The notes: a model not told the origin generated them from the letters alone. A stretch of DNA of 64,000 bases from JBDRRP01 sp964446485 (GCA_964446485.1 CAYUOU010000001.1:124001-188000), one strand, 5' to 3'; shown: positions 1 to 8,983, counted from the first letter of the stretch. Numbers and translations are program-made.

Positions 1-395
1 TGCATGGCGCCGTTGCAGGCGACGGCATCGCGATGCATGAGCTGCCCGCGCCGGGTCACCAGTCGAACAGTGTCCTCTGGCGAGAGCACTCCCGCGGCGC
101 ATAGGGCGCTGTATTCACCAAGGCTGTGGCCGGCGGTGACCACCGGTGCCACGCCATGCTCCTCCAAAATCGTAAACAGGGCCAGGTTCATCGCCGTGAT
201 GGCGGGCTGCAGGTTCACGGTATCGGTGAGTCGTTCCATGGGCCCTTCGAAGCATAGCCGGGTGACCGGCAGGCCGGCCATGTCGTCAGCCATGCTGAAG
301 ATGCGTTTGGCGCTCTCGTATCGCTGGAACAGATCTTTGCCCATGCCCACTTTCTGAGAGCCCTGACCCGGAAATAAAAAGGCGATGTTTTTCAC
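1..395 (-). CDS. fabD: malonyl-CoA:ACP transacylase (FabD), 3' end outside window
   Basis: Loads malonyl groups onto acyl carrier protein for fatty acid synthesis in the cytoplasm. The visible N-terminal ~131 residues start with KNIAFLFPGQGSQKVGMG, the hallmark FabD opening, and contain the nucleophile motif GHSLGEYSA. The gene runs off the left edge of the window, so the catalytic His is not visible. The start codon is GTG at 395, because translation begins directly at the KNIAFLF segment. It lies only 12 bp downstream of the hemA stop and probably belongs to the same transcript, which is an unusual partner for tetrapyrrole genes. Family assignment is firm; completeness cannot be judged. Confidence 0.93.
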   Translation of the reverse strand, partial: MKNIAFLFPGQGSQKVGMGKDLFQRYESAKRIFSMADDMAGLPVTRLCFEGPMERLTDTVNLQPAITAMNLALFTILEEHGVAPVVTAGHSLGEYSALCAAGVLSPEDTVRLVTRRGQLMHRDAVACNGAM

Positions 396-407
396 GGTAA
401 CGATTCC

Positions 408-1676
408 TTATCCATCCAGTCTAAATAGCTTTCGTGTCATGTCGAGGACCACCGACGGATCGCCGTGGCACCCCTCACCTTTCAGCAGGGTGGTGGGATT
501 GTGCAGAATCTTGTTGACGATGGAAGGAATCATGCGCTCTACGGCCTGGCGCTGGTGGGCATCAAGCCCGAGCCCCTGAAGGGTTCGTCGGATCTCTGAG
601 TCGACGATGTCCGTGACTTGCCGGCGCAGTTCCTTGATCGTTGGCACCACGTCGAGAACCTCCATCCAGTTGCGGAACTTGATGACGGCCTCGTCGATGA
701 TCCGCTCCCCCTTGACGGCTTCCCGCAGGCGGTCCTCCTTGTTGTCATCCACGATGTCGTTAAGATCGTCGATGTCGTAGACATAGGCGTTGTGGAGCCG
801 GTTGATGTCCGGATCGATGTCTCGCGGAACGGCGATATCGATGAAAAAAACCGGCCGATTGCGGCGGCTGCGCATGCCGGCTTTCATGTCAGCCCTGGAA
901 ACCACATGGCCGGGAGATCCGGTGGAACTGATGACGATATCCATCGACGGGAGCGCATCAATGATTTCCTCGAATCGGATGGGGGTGCCATTGTATTTTT
1001 GCGCCAGCGCCACGCCGCGGGAGAACGTGCGGTTGGCCACGGCGATGGCGCCCACCCGGTGGCGAATGAGGTGCTCCACGGCGAGTTCGGCCATTTCCCC
1101 GGCGCCGATGAGCAGGACGCCTTTACCATCGAGATCACCGAAAATTTTTCTTGCAAGTTCGATGGCCGCATAGCTGATGGATACGGCCCGGTCGCCGATA
1201 CCGGTTTCAGTCCGAACCCGTTTGGCCACGAAGAACGCCCGGTGCATGAGCCGGTTGAGGACGACGCCGGATGTGCGCTGGCGGGTGGACAGCAGGTAGG
1301 CTGCTTTGACTTGACCAAGAATTTGGGGTTCTCCGACCACCATCGAGTCCAGACTGGCGGCAACGCGGAAAACATGCCGAACGGCTGCGTCGCCCACATG
1401 GGTATACGTGACCTCCGGGATGTGATTGGCGGCAATACCTTTGGTCTCGGTGAGAAAAGTCTTCACCGCGTCTTCTGCGGCCTGCAATCGGTCGGTGGTG
1501 ACGAGAACTTCCACCCGGTTGCAGGTCGACAGCAACACCGCCTCGATGATGTCCGGATGGCCGTGAAGTCGCTTGAGGGCGTCCCGGCTTTCGTCGTCGG
1601 TGAACGCGACGCACTCCCGCAACGCCACCGGTGCGGTTTTGTGGTTAAGACCGATCAGTAAGATTTCCCGCATCAT
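408..1676 (-). CDS. hemA: glutamyl-tRNA reductase (HemA)
   Basis: Reduces glutamyl-tRNA to glutamate-1-semialdehyde, the first committed step of the C5 pathway to haem, sirohaem and corrinoids. The 422 residues match the usual family length. The N-terminal catalytic domain has GLNHKTAPVALRE and the nucleophile Cys52 in LLSTCNRVEV. A Rossmann NADPH domain has LLIGAGEMAELA near residue 190, and the C-terminal dimerisation helix ends at the stop. The start is either of two adjacent ATGs; no strong Shine-Dalgarno is visible. It follows the CcsA-like gene by 16 bp and precedes fabD by 12 bp, so cotranscription with tetrapyrrole and haem-handling genes is likely. Confidence 0.97.
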   Translation of the reverse strand: MMREILLIGLNHKTAPVALRECVAFTDDESRDALKRLHGHPDIIEAVLLSTCNRVEVLVTTDRLQAAEDAVKTFLTETKGIAANHIPEVTYTHVGDAAVRHVFRVAASLDSMVVGEPQILGQVKAAYLLSTRQRTSGVVLNRLMHRAFFVAKRVRTETGIGDRAVSISYAAIELARKIFGDLDGKGVLLIGAGEMAELAVEHLIRHRVGAIAVANRTFSRGVALAQKYNGTPIRFEEIIDALPSMDIVISSTGSPGHVVSRADMKAGMRSRRNRPVFFIDIAVPRDIDPDINRLHNAYVYDIDDLNDIVDDNKEDRLREAVKGERIIDEAVIKFRNWMEVLDVVPTIKELRRQVTDIVDSEIRRTLQGLGLDAHQRQAVERMIPSIVNKILHNPTTLLKGEGCHGDPSVVLDMTRKLFRLDG

Positions 1677-1692
1677 TGAAATTCAACGGCAC

Positions 1693-2514
1693 TCAGCGCC
1701 GTGTGAACGCTCCGTGGTGGCCTTCCAGCAGGAAGTTCACACCGAAAAAAGTGAACAAAATGACGGCGAAACCGATAATGGCCATGACCGCCGCCCGTCG
1801 ACCCCGCCATCCAACGGTGAGCCGTTGGTGGAGCAGTGCCGCATAGATCAGCCAGGTGATTCCCGACCACACTTCCTTGGGGTCCCAGCTCCAAAAGCGC
1901 CCCCAGATGTTTTGGGCGTAGATGAACCCGGTGACGAGCCCCACTGTCAGCATGGTAAACCCCACCACGATGCAGCCGTATCCCGTGGTGTCCAGAAGAT
2001 CCAGTGATGGCAGGCGTTTAAAAAAGAAACCCCGTTGCTTGCGTTTGATGGCATTTTCTTGAAGGAGGTACAGGATGCCCACCCCGCAGGCCAGCGCCAG
2101 GGCCGCCTCAGCGATGAAGATAGCGATGATGTGGAACACCAGCCAGGCACTGTTGAACAGGTTTTTCACCTGAAGGGGTTCTCGGGGCAGCTGAAAGGCC
2201 ACCACCATGATCATGGCGTTCAACGGCGCGGCATAGACACCGAGCACTTCAAGCCGATAGCGGGCATGAAAAAAAATGAAGACCCCGGCCAGCGCCCATG
2301 AGGCAATGGACAGGGTCTCAAAGAGGTTTGAGGCCGGAATGGTGCCGTAACGATAAAAACCGCCAGCCACCCAGAGGCTGTGACAGGCAAACCCGGCCAC
2401 CAGCAAATACAGTCCGAAGCGATACAATCCTTTTCGTTGGGAGAACAAATAGGCGAAATAGATGACCGTGCTGGTCAGGTAACACAGGATCGTCAGAATG
2501 ATCAGAGATTCCAT
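1693..2514 (-). CDS. CcsA/ResC/HemX-type cytochrome c assembly membrane protein
   Basis: A 273-residue integral membrane protein with about eight hydrophobic segments. It contains the tryptophan-rich haem-handling motif WGRFWSWDPKEVW at around residues 205-217, typical of the CcsA/ResC/CcmC/CcmF superfamily that presents haem for attachment to c-type cytochromes. Its place directly upstream of hemA and downstream of the siroheme dehydrogenase gene is the classic 'HemX' position seen in many bacteria. Whether it acts in system II cytochrome c maturation or in controlling HemA level, as proposed for HemX, cannot be decided from sequence. Several c-type cytochromes, such as the triheme DsrJ in this window, would need such a system. 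Confidence 0.88.
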   Translation of the reverse strand: MESLIILTILCYLTSTVIYFAYLFSQRKGLYRFGLYLLVAGFACHSLWVAGGFYRYGTIPASNLFETLSIASWALAGVFIFFHARYRLEVLGVYAAPLNAMIMVVAFQLPREPLQVKNLFNSAWLVFHIIAIFIAEAALALACGVGILYLLQENAIKRKQRGFFFKRLPSLDLLDTTGYGCIVVGFTMLTVGLVTGFIYAQNIWGRFWSWDPKEVWSGITWLIYAALLHQRLTVGWRGRRAAVMAIIGFAVILFTFFGVNFLLEGHHGAFTRR

Positions 2515-2532
2515 GGTGTCCGCCGCATGGGG

Positions 2533-3204
2533 TTATTCATCAATATTGACAAGGCTGCGATAGTGATAGCCGTCACCGAGGATGTCAAGCAGCAGGGCAT
2601 CCACGCCATGGATGTCATCATCACGGATGCGTTCCAGCAGGCCGCCGTCGATGAGGGCCTCGAACAGCGGCTTGTGGGCTTCCGGGGCATGCTCTTCGGC
2701 CAAGAGGCGCTGACGGATGGCGCCCATGAGGTCGAGAAAGGTCTGGACCTCGGGACCGAACTGTTTTGAAAGCGTCTTTCGCAAATGCTTGGCAAATGCC
2801 GGGCTCCTGCCAGAGGTGGAAATGGCCAGGGACAGGTCCCCCCGTCGGATCACCGCCGGGAGAATGAAATTGCAGATCTCGGGTCGATCGGCGATGTTGC
2901 AAAGCAGTCCGTGCGCTTCAGCATCGGCATGGACCCGGCGATTGAGGGGTTCATCATCGGTGGCGCCGATGATGAGAAAATGTCCGACCACATCCCCTTC
3001 CGAGAACGGGCGGCGGTGCCAGGTGATGGCACCGTCTTTGGAAAGTTTCTGGAGGGTTTCCGAGGCTTCCGGGCTGATCAGGGTGACCCTGCCGCCACAG
3101 TCTATCAGCCCAAGCACTTTTCGTGTGCCCACGGCGCCGCCACCCACCACCAGGCAGGATCGGTTCCGGATGTCCAAATTGATGGGGTAGTATCGGATTG
3201 TCAT
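2533..3204 (-). CDS. precorrin-2 dehydrogenase / sirohydrochlorin ferrochelatase (CysG N-terminal/Met8 type)
   Basis: Oxidises precorrin-2 to sirohydrochlorin with NAD and may insert iron to give sirohaem, the cofactor of dissimilatory sulfite reductase. The protein (223 aa) opens with YYPINLDIRNRSCLVVGGGAVGTRK, containing the NAD-binding GGGAVGTRK motif, followed by the DRPEICNFILPAVIRRGDLSLAISTSGRSPA block typical of this family. The start is ATG at 3204, because AGGAG lies five bases upstream and homologous sequence begins there; a longer reading frame to 3258 has no such support. It is the first gene of the run leading to ccsA-like, hemA and fabD. The link to sirohaem suits a sulfate reducer. 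Confidence 0.9.
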   Translation of the reverse strand: MTIRYYPINLDIRNRSCLVVGGGAVGTRKVLGLIDCGGRVTLISPEASETLQKLSKDGAITWHRRPFSEGDVVGHFLIIGATDDEPLNRRVHADAEAHGLLCNIADRPEICNFILPAVIRRGDLSLAISTSGRSPAFAKHLRKTLSKQFGPEVQTFLDLMGAIRQRLLAEEHAPEAHKPLFEALIDGGLLERIRDDDIHGVDALLLDILGDGYHYRSLVNIDE

Positions 3205-3375
3205 AAATCTCCTGAATATCCACCAAGCATGCATCGGTTGTACTGGCCGGCCCCCCAACGCGCGCCGCGGATATTGCGAATAGTCTAAAAAGTCGGTGTT
3301 TTCAACCCGCTGCAGGCGGATGCCGGCATGAGCCGTCGAGGCTGGTGGCGAGGGACCACCTGACTGGCGGGGGTG

Positions 3376-4167
3376 TCACCGCGAAACGGTGAGTTGCAGC
3401 AGATCGGTTGCCAGTGTCAGCGGCCCCTTCCATGACCGGCGTGCGTCTGAGACAGGGTCCGCGCGGTCGCATTCCGGATAAAAGTGGGTCAGCATCAGGT
3501 GGCCCACCCTCGCCCGGGTGGCGATCTCACCGGCTTCCGCCGGTGACATGTGCCCCGGTACGGTTTGACCGGCCGGTGCGGCGGCTTCACAGATCAGCAG
3601 GTCCGCTCCCTGGGCCAGGCTGACCAGCGCCTGGCAGGGGGCAGTATCCCCCGAGTAGACCATTGCCGGGCCATTGGGTCGGCTCAGGCGTATGGCAACG
3701 CTTTCCGGGTTGTGTGCCACCGGCGCTGTCTGGATGACAATATCGCCTTCCGTTAGGGGATCGCTGGGTTCTGGGGGCCACTCCGTGAGCTTGAAGCCGC
3801 CGTCGTCGAGACGAATCCAATGACCGTAAAGCGATTCAAGGCGCTTAAAAAATTCGGCCATGCCTGGGCCGCCGGCAAGGTGAAGGGGCGTTGCTCGGCG
3901 GCGGTCCGCAGGATATTTGCTGGCAAATAAAAACGTGGCGAGTTCGCCGGTATGATCGGGATGAAAATGGCTGAGAAAAATGTGGTCAACGAGCGCCATG
4001 TGGTGGCCGGCTTCCAGAAGCCGCCGCAGGGTGCCGGGCCCAACATCGAGAAGGATGTGCTGAGCGGGCGTGACGACGAGGATGGCACAGGCACTGCGGG
4101 TTAGGGATGGAACGCAGGTGCCCGAGCCCAGGATGACGATCTGTATGGCCGGGGCCGTCGGCGTCAT
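3376..4167 (-). CDS. MBL-fold metallohydrolase, ribonuclease Z-like
   Basis: A 263-residue metallo-beta-lactamase-fold hydrolase. The dizinc signature SHFHPDHTGE (HxHxDH) sits near residue 85, followed by a central VYSGDTAPC Asp ligand, GHMSPAEAG and the late LMLTHFYPE His motif. This order is typical of the RNase Z/ElaC-like and arylsulfatase-like branch. The N-terminus IQIVILGSGTCVPS matches the family opening. Substrate is not identifiable: tRNA 3'-end processing needs a longer flexible arm that I do not see, so a generic phosphodiesterase or hydrolase is safer. The start overlaps the stop of the DHH-phosphoesterase gene by 4 bp (ATGA-type coupling). Confidence 0.85.
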   Translation of the reverse strand: MTPTAPAIQIVILGSGTCVPSLTRSACAILVVTPAQHILLDVGPGTLRRLLEAGHHMALVDHIFLSHFHPDHTGELATFLFASKYPADRRRATPLHLAGGPGMAEFFKRLESLYGHWIRLDDGGFKLTEWPPEPSDPLTEGDIVIQTAPVAHNPESVAIRLSRPNGPAMVYSGDTAPCQALVSLAQGADLLICEAAAPAGQTVPGHMSPAEAGEIATRARVGHLMLTHFYPECDRADPVSDARRSWKGPLTLATDLLQLTVSR

Positions 4168-5183
4168 CCGTTTGTTTCCTTGACATCTTTGGGACGCCGG
4201 CGTGCGCTGCTGCGATTGATCTGGCGCATGATCCAGAGGCCTAACTTGTTGGTGTCCTGGCAGTCGATGCGCTGGCGGATTTCGCTCATGGGAATTTCGG
4301 CGCGGGCCATGCTTTTGTGTCCCCCCGCCGAACCTAACTGGCCGAAACTGTCCTGAGCCAGTTTGCCGGCATTTTTCCGGATACCGTCGTTTCGAAAGAC
4401 GATGACGAGTTTTCGGTCATAGCGGCCAGACACCACGGTCCAGCTGACCGTGTCAAGGCGCATAAAAAAGTCGGCAATGAGGACCAACACGTCCGGGTTG
4501 GGTACGTTGCCCAAATAAGCGAAAACCTTGTTTTTGCGGCGCCGCATGCGCTCCAAAGCCGTTTTGAAATATTTGAGGAATTCCAGCTTGAGTTCAGACT
4601 GCTCGATCTTGCGCACCATATGGGTGTTGGCGCGGCGAAAGTTGAATTGAAATGCGCGGATATCTTCAACCAGGGCTTCTCGCTCAAAATTACTGGTGTC
4701 GGTTTTGATGGCATAGATGATGGCGGTGGCCAGCTTCACCGATGGTTTGATTCGCGCCGCCAGCAAATATTCGGTCATCATGCTGGCGGTGGCGCCGTAT
4801 TTGGGGCGGATATCGGCAAACCGTGCCTTGGGTTGTGTGTCCGGGTGGTGATCGATGATGACGTCAAAGGCAATGCCGGCAAAGCGATCATGGTGATTGG
4901 GCTGGGAGTCCACCAATATGAATCGGGAAAACCGGGTCATGTCCACCGTGGTGATGTGTACCAGTTTTACGCCGGTGAGCCGAACCATGGCAAGGTTGTC
5001 CGGGCGCTCGATCACGTTGACATGGGCGATGGTGACACCGGCCACACGCCGCCACAGAATGCGCTTGGCAGCCATGGCACTGGCGATGGCGTCCGGGTCG
5101 GCATTGATGAGGACCAGCACCTGGTCCTCACTCGAGAACTGGTCGTAAAACGTTTTCAATCGTTCTTTTGCCGAAATAATCAT
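4164..5183 (-). CDS. DHH/DHHA1-family phosphoesterase (NrnA-like)
   Basis: A 339-residue DHH-superfamily protein, probably a nanoRNase/oligoribonuclease or nucleotide phosphatase acting on short RNAs or pAp. Metal-binding motifs are NADPDAIAS near residue 27 and IDHHPD near residue 108; the C-terminal DHHA1 domain has the glycine-rich GSAGGHKSMARAEIP. The start is ATG at 5183, with GAGGG just upstream. The reading frame continues to 5270, but that extension is encoded in flanking DNA and in a mobile repeat copy, so it is not part of the family protein. It is translationally coupled to the MBL-fold gene downstream, a pairing that suggests RNA or nucleotide turnover. Confidence 0.85.
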   Translation of the reverse strand: MIISAKERLKTFYDQFSSEDQVLVLINADPDAIASAMAAKRILWRRVAGVTIAHVNVIERPDNLAMVRLTGVKLVHITTVDMTRFSRFILVDSQPNHHDRFAGIAFDVIIDHHPDTQPKARFADIRPKYGATASMMTEYLLAARIKPSVKLATAIIYAIKTDTSNFEREALVEDIRAFQFNFRRANTHMVRKIEQSELKLEFLKYFKTALERMRRRKNKVFAYLGNVPNPDVLVLIADFFMRLDTVSWTVVSGRYDRKLVIVFRNDGIRKNAGKLAQDSFGQLGSAGGHKSMARAEIPMSEIRQRIDCQDTNKLGLWIMRQINRSSARRRPKDVKETNG

Positions 5184-5223
5184 GTCCCTCACAGTGTCGC
5201 TGTTGACAAGCGTGATAACCCTA

Positions 5224-5387
5224 AAACATGACGGTTCCGTAAAAAGTCCGATATCTGCGTTACGCGTCATCCTTCGTCACTGCGGCGTACTGTGTAAGTA
5301 CGCCGCATTCCTCAGGATTCGCAAGCCGTATCTCGAACATGTTACGAAATCGTCCTTTTTGCTACTTTTTACCGTTTCATCAAACAT
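5224..5387. repeat. MITE-like element, copy 1, with 6-bp target duplication
   Basis: The element spans 5230-5381 (152 bp) and is flanked by AAACAT at 5224-5229 and again at 5382-5387. Its ends are imperfect inverted repeats: GACGGTTCCGTAAAAAGT at the left, and the reverse complement of the right end is GATGAAACGGTAAAAAGT. A perfect 11-bp hairpin, TGCGGCGTACT (5281-5291) with AGTACGCCGCA (5297-5307), lies in the middle. A second copy at 42748-42897 is about 95% identical. No transposase is encoded. It sits between the divergent DHH-phosphoesterase and transporter genes without breaking either. Confidence 0.85.
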
Positions 5388-5525
5388 CAACTACCAGATT
5401 ACCCGGCGTGTGATCAACCGTTGAGACCGATACGCCGCCAACACTTGCATCGATGTGCGGAAGGGCTTCGTCAAGAGTGGCGCGAACGGGTTAAAAACTA
5501 AATAATATTTATTGGTTATTGATTA

Positions 5526-5554
5526 TTGACGAAATTTGGGGAACTCGTTACACC
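5526..5554 (+). promoter_or_regulatory. possible sigma-70 promoter for the transporter/eIF2B-like pair
   Basis: TTGACG at 5526-5531 is followed after 17 bp by TACACC at 5549-5554, in an AT-rich stretch between the repeat and the transporter gene. The -35 box is good, the -10 box poor (3 of 6). A clear AGGAG ribosome site at 5598-5602 precedes the ATG at 5611. The rest of the 5388-5525 gap shows only AT-rich sequence. Confidence 0.3.
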
Positions 5555-5610
5555 GCAAATACATAATCTGACGCGTCAGGTTGCCAACTCATAGCGCAGG
5601 AGCGTGAATT

Positions 5611-6915
5611 ATGGAAGGTGCCATCCTTCCCATTACCGTGTTTCTTTTCGTTTATATCGCTATCACCGTTGAGATTATTAACAAAGCGGTGGCTGCCATG
5701 TTGGGTGTCATGATCCTCATGGCACTCCATGTCGTGGACGAGCATCATGCGGTGAGCCTCATTGATTCGGAAACGATCATGCTGTTGCTGGGCATGATGT
5801 GCATTGTCGTGATTCTCAGAAAATCCGGCATATTTACCCTGTTGAGCGTCAAGATTGCCGAGCTCACCCAGGGCAGCCCGTTGAAGATTCTGATATTGTT
5901 TTCGGTGGTGACCGCCGTCATGTCCGCCTTTTTGGACAATGTCACCACGGTGCTCATCATCATCCCAATCATCGTGGAGCTTACCTCCGGAATGGGGCTC
6001 AATCCCCGGCTTTTCGTGATCAGTCAGGCGGTAATCTCCAATATCGGCGGCACCGCTACCCTCATTGGCGATCCGCCGAATATCATCATCGGTTCAAAGG
6101 TGGGCCTGACCTTCAACCAGTTTGCCTTCAACCTATTTTTACCGGTGTCGGTTTCGCTGATTCTGGCCCTGCTGTTTATTTGGGCGACGAATCGGGAGCA
6201 CTTTCGCCCCGTCAATGCCAACCTGACCAAGTTGTTTTCCATTCAGCTGCTCCTGGAGAAAATTCGCCTGGATTTTCTCAACACACCCATCAACCCGGTT
6301 TTGCTGGTAAAAAGCGCCGTCTGCCTGGTGCTGGCCATCGGGCTGTTTGTCACCCAAACCATCACCAAGCTCTCGCCAGGGGTGGCGGCCATGCTGGTGG
6401 CCATGCTGCTGTTCAGCATCTCTCGGGTGGATGTCGAGCACATGCTGGAGGAAATCGAATGGAGCACCCTGCTGTTTTTCGCGGGGCTCTTTATTCTGGT
6501 GGGCATTCTGGAGGAAAAGGGCGTCATCGAGTGGATCGCCCACAATGTGTTTCTACGGATTGGTGACAATCCTTATGTCATCGTGCTGACCGTACTCTGG
6601 GTGTCGGGGATCGCCTCCGGATTCCTGGACAACATTCCTTTCACCATCACCATGATACCGGTGGTGCGTCTTATGATGGAAACCACTCCGGTGCCCCACA
6701 ACATTCTCTGGTGGGCGCTGGCGCTTGGCGCCTGCTTTGGCGGCAACCTAACCATGATCGGTGCTTCGGCCAACATTGTGTCCGTGGGCATGGCCAAGCA
6801 GTCCGGGGTGAACATCAGCTTTCTGGAATTCATGAAGACCAGCGGGTTCATTACCGTTATCACACTGGTGGTGGCCTCTTGCTATTTGACCCTTTACCTG
6901 TGGTTGACGTTATGA
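5611..6915 (+). CDS. ArsB/NhaD/SLC13-like (ion transporter superfamily) permease
   Basis: A 434-residue polytopic inner-membrane transporter with roughly 10-12 hydrophobic segments. The two pseudo-repeats each carry the superfamily signature: AFLDNVTTVLIIIPI near residue 110 with ISNIGGTATLIGDPPNIIIGS near 145-165, and SGFLDNIPFTITMIPV near 335 with GACFGGNLTMIGASANIVSVG near 370-390. These are typical of the ArsB/NhaD/P-protein/CitM superfamily; the ion (Na+/H+, arsenite, anion) cannot be told. The stop overlaps the next start (ATGA at 6912-6915), so the transporter and eIF2B-like protein are translationally coupled. Confidence 0.85.
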   Translation: MEGAILPITVFLFVYIAITVEIINKAVAAMLGVMILMALHVVDEHHAVSLIDSETIMLLLGMMCIVVILRKSGIFTLLSVKIAELTQGSPLKILILFSVVTAVMSAFLDNVTTVLIIIPIIVELTSGMGLNPRLFVISQAVISNIGGTATLIGDPPNIIIGSKVGLTFNQFAFNLFLPVSVSLILALLFIWATNREHFRPVNANLTKLFSIQLLLEKIRLDFLNTPINPVLLVKSAVCLVLAIGLFVTQTITKLSPGVAAMLVAMLLFSISRVDVEHMLEEIEWSTLLFFAGLFILVGILEEKGVIEWIAHNVFLRIGDNPYVIVLTVLWVSGIASGFLDNIPFTITMIPVVRLMMETTPVPHNILWWALALGACFGGNLTMIGASANIVSVGMAKQSGVNISFLEFMKTSGFITVITLVVASCYLTLYLWLTL

Positions 6916-7799
6916 ACCCCCTCGAAAAGGAAAACCTGGACCGGCTGTTTCTATACCACGGCAATGTCCTCGGCGCCGCCCGCACCACGGTGATGGCCCT
7001 CAATGCACTGATCAGTGCCATCATTCAACTGGACTGTGAAAAGGAAGGTATTTTGGAGTGTTACCAGGAACTCTCCGAGGCGGTGCGAACCACCGAGCCA
7101 CGGATCATACCCCTGATCCATATGCTGGAGCAGTTCGAAACCGAGATTCGACCCTACCTCGAGGCCGATGTGGAAGTGCTTCGGGACAGTGCCGTGAAAA
7201 TACTAAGGAAGAAAATCGCCCTATACGAGTCGCGGGTGGAAAGGGTGGTGCGCCGCGGTATCCAGTTCATGGAAGACGGCGACGGCATTATCGTGCATTC
7301 CGCCAGCTCCATCGTGACCAACATCCTGGTCCAGGCCAAACAGGTGCTGATGCGGGAATTTTCGGTGATCGTGCTCCAGCTCGATCCGGTTCGTACCCCT
7401 CAGGTGGCCCACTCCCTTCATAAGGCCGATATTCCCTACCAGGTGATTCCGGCATTCAATCTGTGCCATTACCTGACCCAGGCCAACAAGATTCTGTTGG
7501 GGGCGGTGAGCATCTCGAGGGATTTGAAAGTCGTGGCGCCGGTGGGTACCAGCTCGACCCTCAGCCTGTGCCGCTTCAACAACATCAAAAGCTATCTTTT
7601 TGCCAACTCCTTTCACTTCTCCCATGGTCTGGGCGGCTCTCAGCGAATTCGCCAGGAAGAAACCAGTGTGGCCTCGTCTCGGTCGAGTTACCATCTAACC
7701 AGCCACTCCCACGACCTGGTTGATATGGACCTCATCGACGTGGTGGTGAATGAAGACGGCATCGTGAATGCAGAGCGTCTATCCGAGCTGACCCGATAG
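6912..7799 (+). CDS. eIF2B alpha/beta/delta-like family protein
   Basis: A 295-residue protein resembling the regulatory eIF2B subunit/ribose-1,5-bisphosphate isomerase/MtnA superfamily. The mid-section GDGIIVHSASSIVTNILVQA, the later LDPVRTPQVAHSL, and the segment ILLGAVSISRDLKVVAPVGT align with the usual ThsxSxTV, ExRP and GADxIxxDGxVxNKxGT blocks, but several conserved acidic and Lys positions are changed, so isomerase activity is doubtful. The N-terminal ~110 residues are helical. The start is the ATG at 6912, which overlaps the transporter stop; a longer open frame starting upstream lies inside the transporter gene. Pairing with an ion transporter suggests a ligand-sensing partner, but that is inference. 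Confidence 0.72.
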   Translation: MNPLEKENLDRLFLYHGNVLGAARTTVMALNALISAIIQLDCEKEGILECYQELSEAVRTTEPRIIPLIHMLEQFETEIRPYLEADVEVLRDSAVKILRKKIALYESRVERVVRRGIQFMEDGDGIIVHSASSIVTNILVQAKQVLMREFSVIVLQLDPVRTPQVAHSLHKADIPYQVIPAFNLCHYLTQANKILLGAVSISRDLKVVAPVGTSSTLSLCRFNNIKSYLFANSFHFSHGLGGSQRIRQEETSVASSRSSYHLTSHSHDLVDMDLIDVVVNEDGIVNAERLSELTR

Positions 7800-7813
7800 A
7801 TGGCGTCGTGGCA

Positions 7814-8938
7814 CTAGGCCGCCATGTCCTCGAGCACAATCCTCAGCATCCGGCGCAGGGGTTCGGCTGCCCCCCACAAGAGCTGGTCGCCAACCGAAAA
7901 CGCCGTCAGGTAATCGTTGCCCAGGTTCAGTTTCCTCAGTCGGCCCACGGGCACCGCCAGGGTGCCGGTGACCCTGGCCGGCGTCAGCTCCCTCAGGGTC
8001 TCCGCCTTCTGGTTGGGGACGACCTGCACCCAGTCGTTGTGGGCGGCAATGATTGCCTCGATCTCGTCCAGCGGTACGGCCTTGGATAGTTTGATGGTGA
8101 AAGCCTGGGCGTGGCAACGCATAGACCCGACACGCACACACTGCCCGTCGATGGGGATCGGCGCATCCTGGCGGCCGAGGATTTTGTTGGTTTCTGCGGA
8201 GCCCTTCCATTCCTCTTTGGTCTGGCCGTTTTCCATGGCCCGATCGATCCAGGGGATGAGGCTGGCCGCCAGCGGGGCGCCGAAGTATTCCGTGGGGAAA
8301 TCACCGGTACGCATCGTGCCGATCACCCGGCGATCGAGAGCCTGAATGGCTGATGCCGGGGTGGACAGCAGGTCTGCCGCCGCATCGCCGATGGTCTTCA
8401 TTTGCAGCACCAGTTCACGCATGTTGTTGGCACCGGCGCCGGAGGCCGCCTGGTAGGTCATGGAGGTCATCCATGACACCAGGTTCTTCTCAAAGAGCCC
8501 GCCCAAAGCCATTAGCATCAACGACACCGTACAGTTGCCGCCGATGAAGTTCTTAACACCCACTGCCATCGCCTCGTCGATGACCTTGCGGTTTACCGGA
8601 TCGAGAATGATAACGCTGTCCTTGGCCATGCGGAGCGTGGACGCCGCATCGATCCAGTATCCTTGCCAGCCGTCCCGACGTAGTTGCGGGTGGCATTGCT
8701 CGGTGTAGGCACCGCCTTGACACGAGACGATGATGTCCATGTCCGACAAGCGCTTCACATCGTGGGCATCTTCCACCCGTTTGGCATGACCGCCGATGCC
8801 TGGTCCCGGCTGGCCGGCCTGTGAGGTGGAAAAGAAAAAGGGATCGAATCCGGTGAAATCGTTTTCAGCCCGCATTCGCTCCATAAGCACCGATCCCACC
8901 ATTCCCCGCCACCCGACGAATCCCACTTGCCTTGCCAT
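7814..8938 (-). CDS. asd: aspartate-semialdehyde dehydrogenase
   Basis: Converts beta-aspartyl phosphate to aspartate semialdehyde with NADPH for lysine, threonine, methionine and diaminopimelate synthesis. The 374-residue product has the N-terminal VGFVGWRGMVGSVLMERM dinucleotide motif, SCQGGAYTE, the catalytic-Cys block GGNCTVSLML and QAASGAGANNMREL. These match the E. coli-type long Asd rather than the shorter Gram-positive type. The start is ATG at 8938, with a GGGGGAG ribosome site just upstream; the open frame to 8998 runs into a terminator hairpin. It lies downstream of aroB but is separated from it by that hairpin, so it may have its own promoter or be attenuated. Confidence 0.96.
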   Translation of the reverse strand: MARQVGFVGWRGMVGSVLMERMRAENDFTGFDPFFFSTSQAGQPGPGIGGHAKRVEDAHDVKRLSDMDIIVSCQGGAYTEQCHPQLRRDGWQGYWIDAASTLRMAKDSVIILDPVNRKVIDEAMAVGVKNFIGGNCTVSLMLMALGGLFEKNLVSWMTSMTYQAASGAGANNMRELVLQMKTIGDAAADLLSTPASAIQALDRRVIGTMRTGDFPTEYFGAPLAASLIPWIDRAMENGQTKEEWKGSAETNKILGRQDAPIPIDGQCVRVGSMRCHAQAFTIKLSKAVPLDEIEAIIAAHNDWVQVVPNQKAETLRELTPARVTGTLAVPVGRLRKLNLGNDYLTAFSVGDQLLWGAAEPLRRMLRIVLEDMAA

Positions 8939-8983
8939 TTTCTCCCCCTTGTCTACGATTTTGAAAAGCGCTTCCCCCAGAGC

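Noticed and set aside
618..1661. Long plus-strand open frame (347 codons) opposite hemA
   Set aside because: It is the antisense shadow of hemA; composition is His/Asp/Gly-rich without any family motif.
5184..5270. N-terminal extension of the DHH phosphoesterase (29 residues) into the repeat
   Set aside because: Part of it is encoded by the mobile repeat, the same peptide appears at copy 2, and a good start lies at 5183.
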